From an uncultured Rhodospirillales bacterium (GTDB lineage Bacteria; Pseudomonadota; Alphaproteobacteria; Rhodospirillales; Defluviicoccaceae): DNA of 5,972 nucleotides. The translations under genes were made by a program, and so were the position numbers. Positions 5,621 to 5,972 of the stretch are shown one piece after another. Under the pieces are notes generated by a model. It ran no database searches. It saw nothing but the letters and a program-made list of their open reading frames with translations, and was not told the origin of the DNA. The stretch covers positions 1 through 5,972 of the forward strand of contig CAKZLS010000443.1 of NCBI GenBank assembly GCA_937127205.1, written 5' to 3'. Within the stretch, counting starts at the first letter, position 1; each line of letters begins with the position of its first letter.

Positions 5621-5972
5621 ATGAAGGGGCCGCGCCAACGGCGTGCCATCACGCTAGCGGCCATGGTGCTTGCCGCCTTGTGGGGTTCGGGGATCAGGCC
5701 GGCCGCCGCCGACATGAATATCTATGCCGATGACACCGTCACCCTGGATGCGCGGCTGCGCGCCGGCGCGGCGGCCTTCGGCACCTGGAACTCGTGGTTC
5801 GGCAACTCCAAGCAGGTCATCGGCAGCGACCCCGACGTGTGGTTCGAGGCGTTCACCGAGTTCGGCGTCTCAGGCACCGCCAACGTGCTCGGCGGTGAGC
5901 TTTACGGCGCGATCACCGGCGTCTACACCGGCCAGCGACAAGAAGACCCCCGCGGCAACAACTCGAACGACA
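5621..5972 (+). CDS. Probable outer-membrane beta-barrel protein, N-terminal part only
   Basis: The first 117 codons are present and the rest lies beyond the right edge. The protein starts with a clear signal peptide: basic n-region (KGPRQRR), hydrophobic core (LAAMVLAALW) and an AAA-Asp cleavage site after residue 30. The mature sequence shows alternating polar and hydrophobic residues rich in Gly and aromatics (TVTLDARLRAGAAAFG near 40-55; WFEAFTEFGVSG and ELYGAITGVYTG near 74-104), typical of amphipathic strands of outer-membrane barrels such as porins. I do not recognise the specific family, and a periplasmic or secreted protein is possible. The ATG at 5621 is chosen because it places the signal peptide at the N-terminus, although its ribosome site is poor; in-frame TTG (5600) and GTG (5507) are alternatives. 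It follows the symporter on the same strand with its own candidate promoter, which allows but does not prove a joint role in uptake. Confidence 0.75.
   Translation, partial: MKGPRQRRAITLAAMVLAALWGSGIRPAAADMNIYADDTVTLDARLRAGAAAFGTWNSWFGNSKQVIGSDPDVWFEAFTEFGVSGTANVLGGELYGAITGVYTGQRQEDPRGNNSND

Noticed and set aside
5401..5733. A 110-codon plus-strand open frame starting in the leader and overlapping the last gene's signal peptide.
   Set aside because: It overlaps the better-supported signal-peptide frame, has a composition rich in Arg, Pro and Gly, and shows no motif. A start at ATG 5428 has only a poor purine-rich site.

Overview
The window is GC-rich, densely coded DNA that looks like the chromosome of a Gram-negative bacterium, most likely a proteobacterium and perhaps an alphaproteobacterium. 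The grounds are two lipobox-bearing envelope proteins, one of them an Lpp/OprI-type outer-membrane lipoprotein, plus the start of a probable outer-membrane beta-barrel protein. The lineage is inferred from protein character only. No tRNA, rRNA, CRISPR array, insertion sequence or phage gene was seen.

Layout. Positions 2016 to 1 (minus strand) hold an NDP-forming acyl-CoA synthetase of the acetate-CoA ligase (ADP-forming) superfamily. Its C-terminus runs off the left edge. A 261-bp AT-richer divergent gap separates it from a plus-strand series: an L,D-transpeptidase with a YkuD domain (2278-2811), an alanine-zipper lipoprotein of the Lpp/OprI type (2971-3258), a strong intrinsic-terminator-like hairpin (3362-3388), a sodium:solute symporter (3405-5291), a 329-bp gap, and the beginning of a signal-peptide-bearing probable outer-membrane protein (5621 to the right edge).

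How the genes may work together. The transpeptidase and lipoprotein form a plausible pair. In enterobacteria, L,D-transpeptidases attach the C-terminal lysine of Lpp to diaminopimelate in peptidoglycan, and this lipoprotein ends in lysine. The symporter and the probable outer-membrane protein may serve uptake across the inner and outer membranes, but no substrate can be read from the sequence. The acyl-CoA synthetase is divergently transcribed and need not be related.

The most notable non-coding signal is a perfect 9-bp inverted repeat (arms TTATACCCC / GGGGTATAA) at 5377-5398, lying between and overlapping a -35-like TTGATT and a -10-like TATAAA. It resembles operators of CsoR/RcnR/FrmR-family regulators. 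It would drive a roughly 215-nt leader containing several hairpins and a possible 22-codon leader ORF before the last gene. A second curiosity is that the terminator hairpin ends only 16 nt before the symporter start codon, leaving no room for a promoter between them. I found no clear evidence of a wholly new system; the remarkable points are regulatory and envelope-related.
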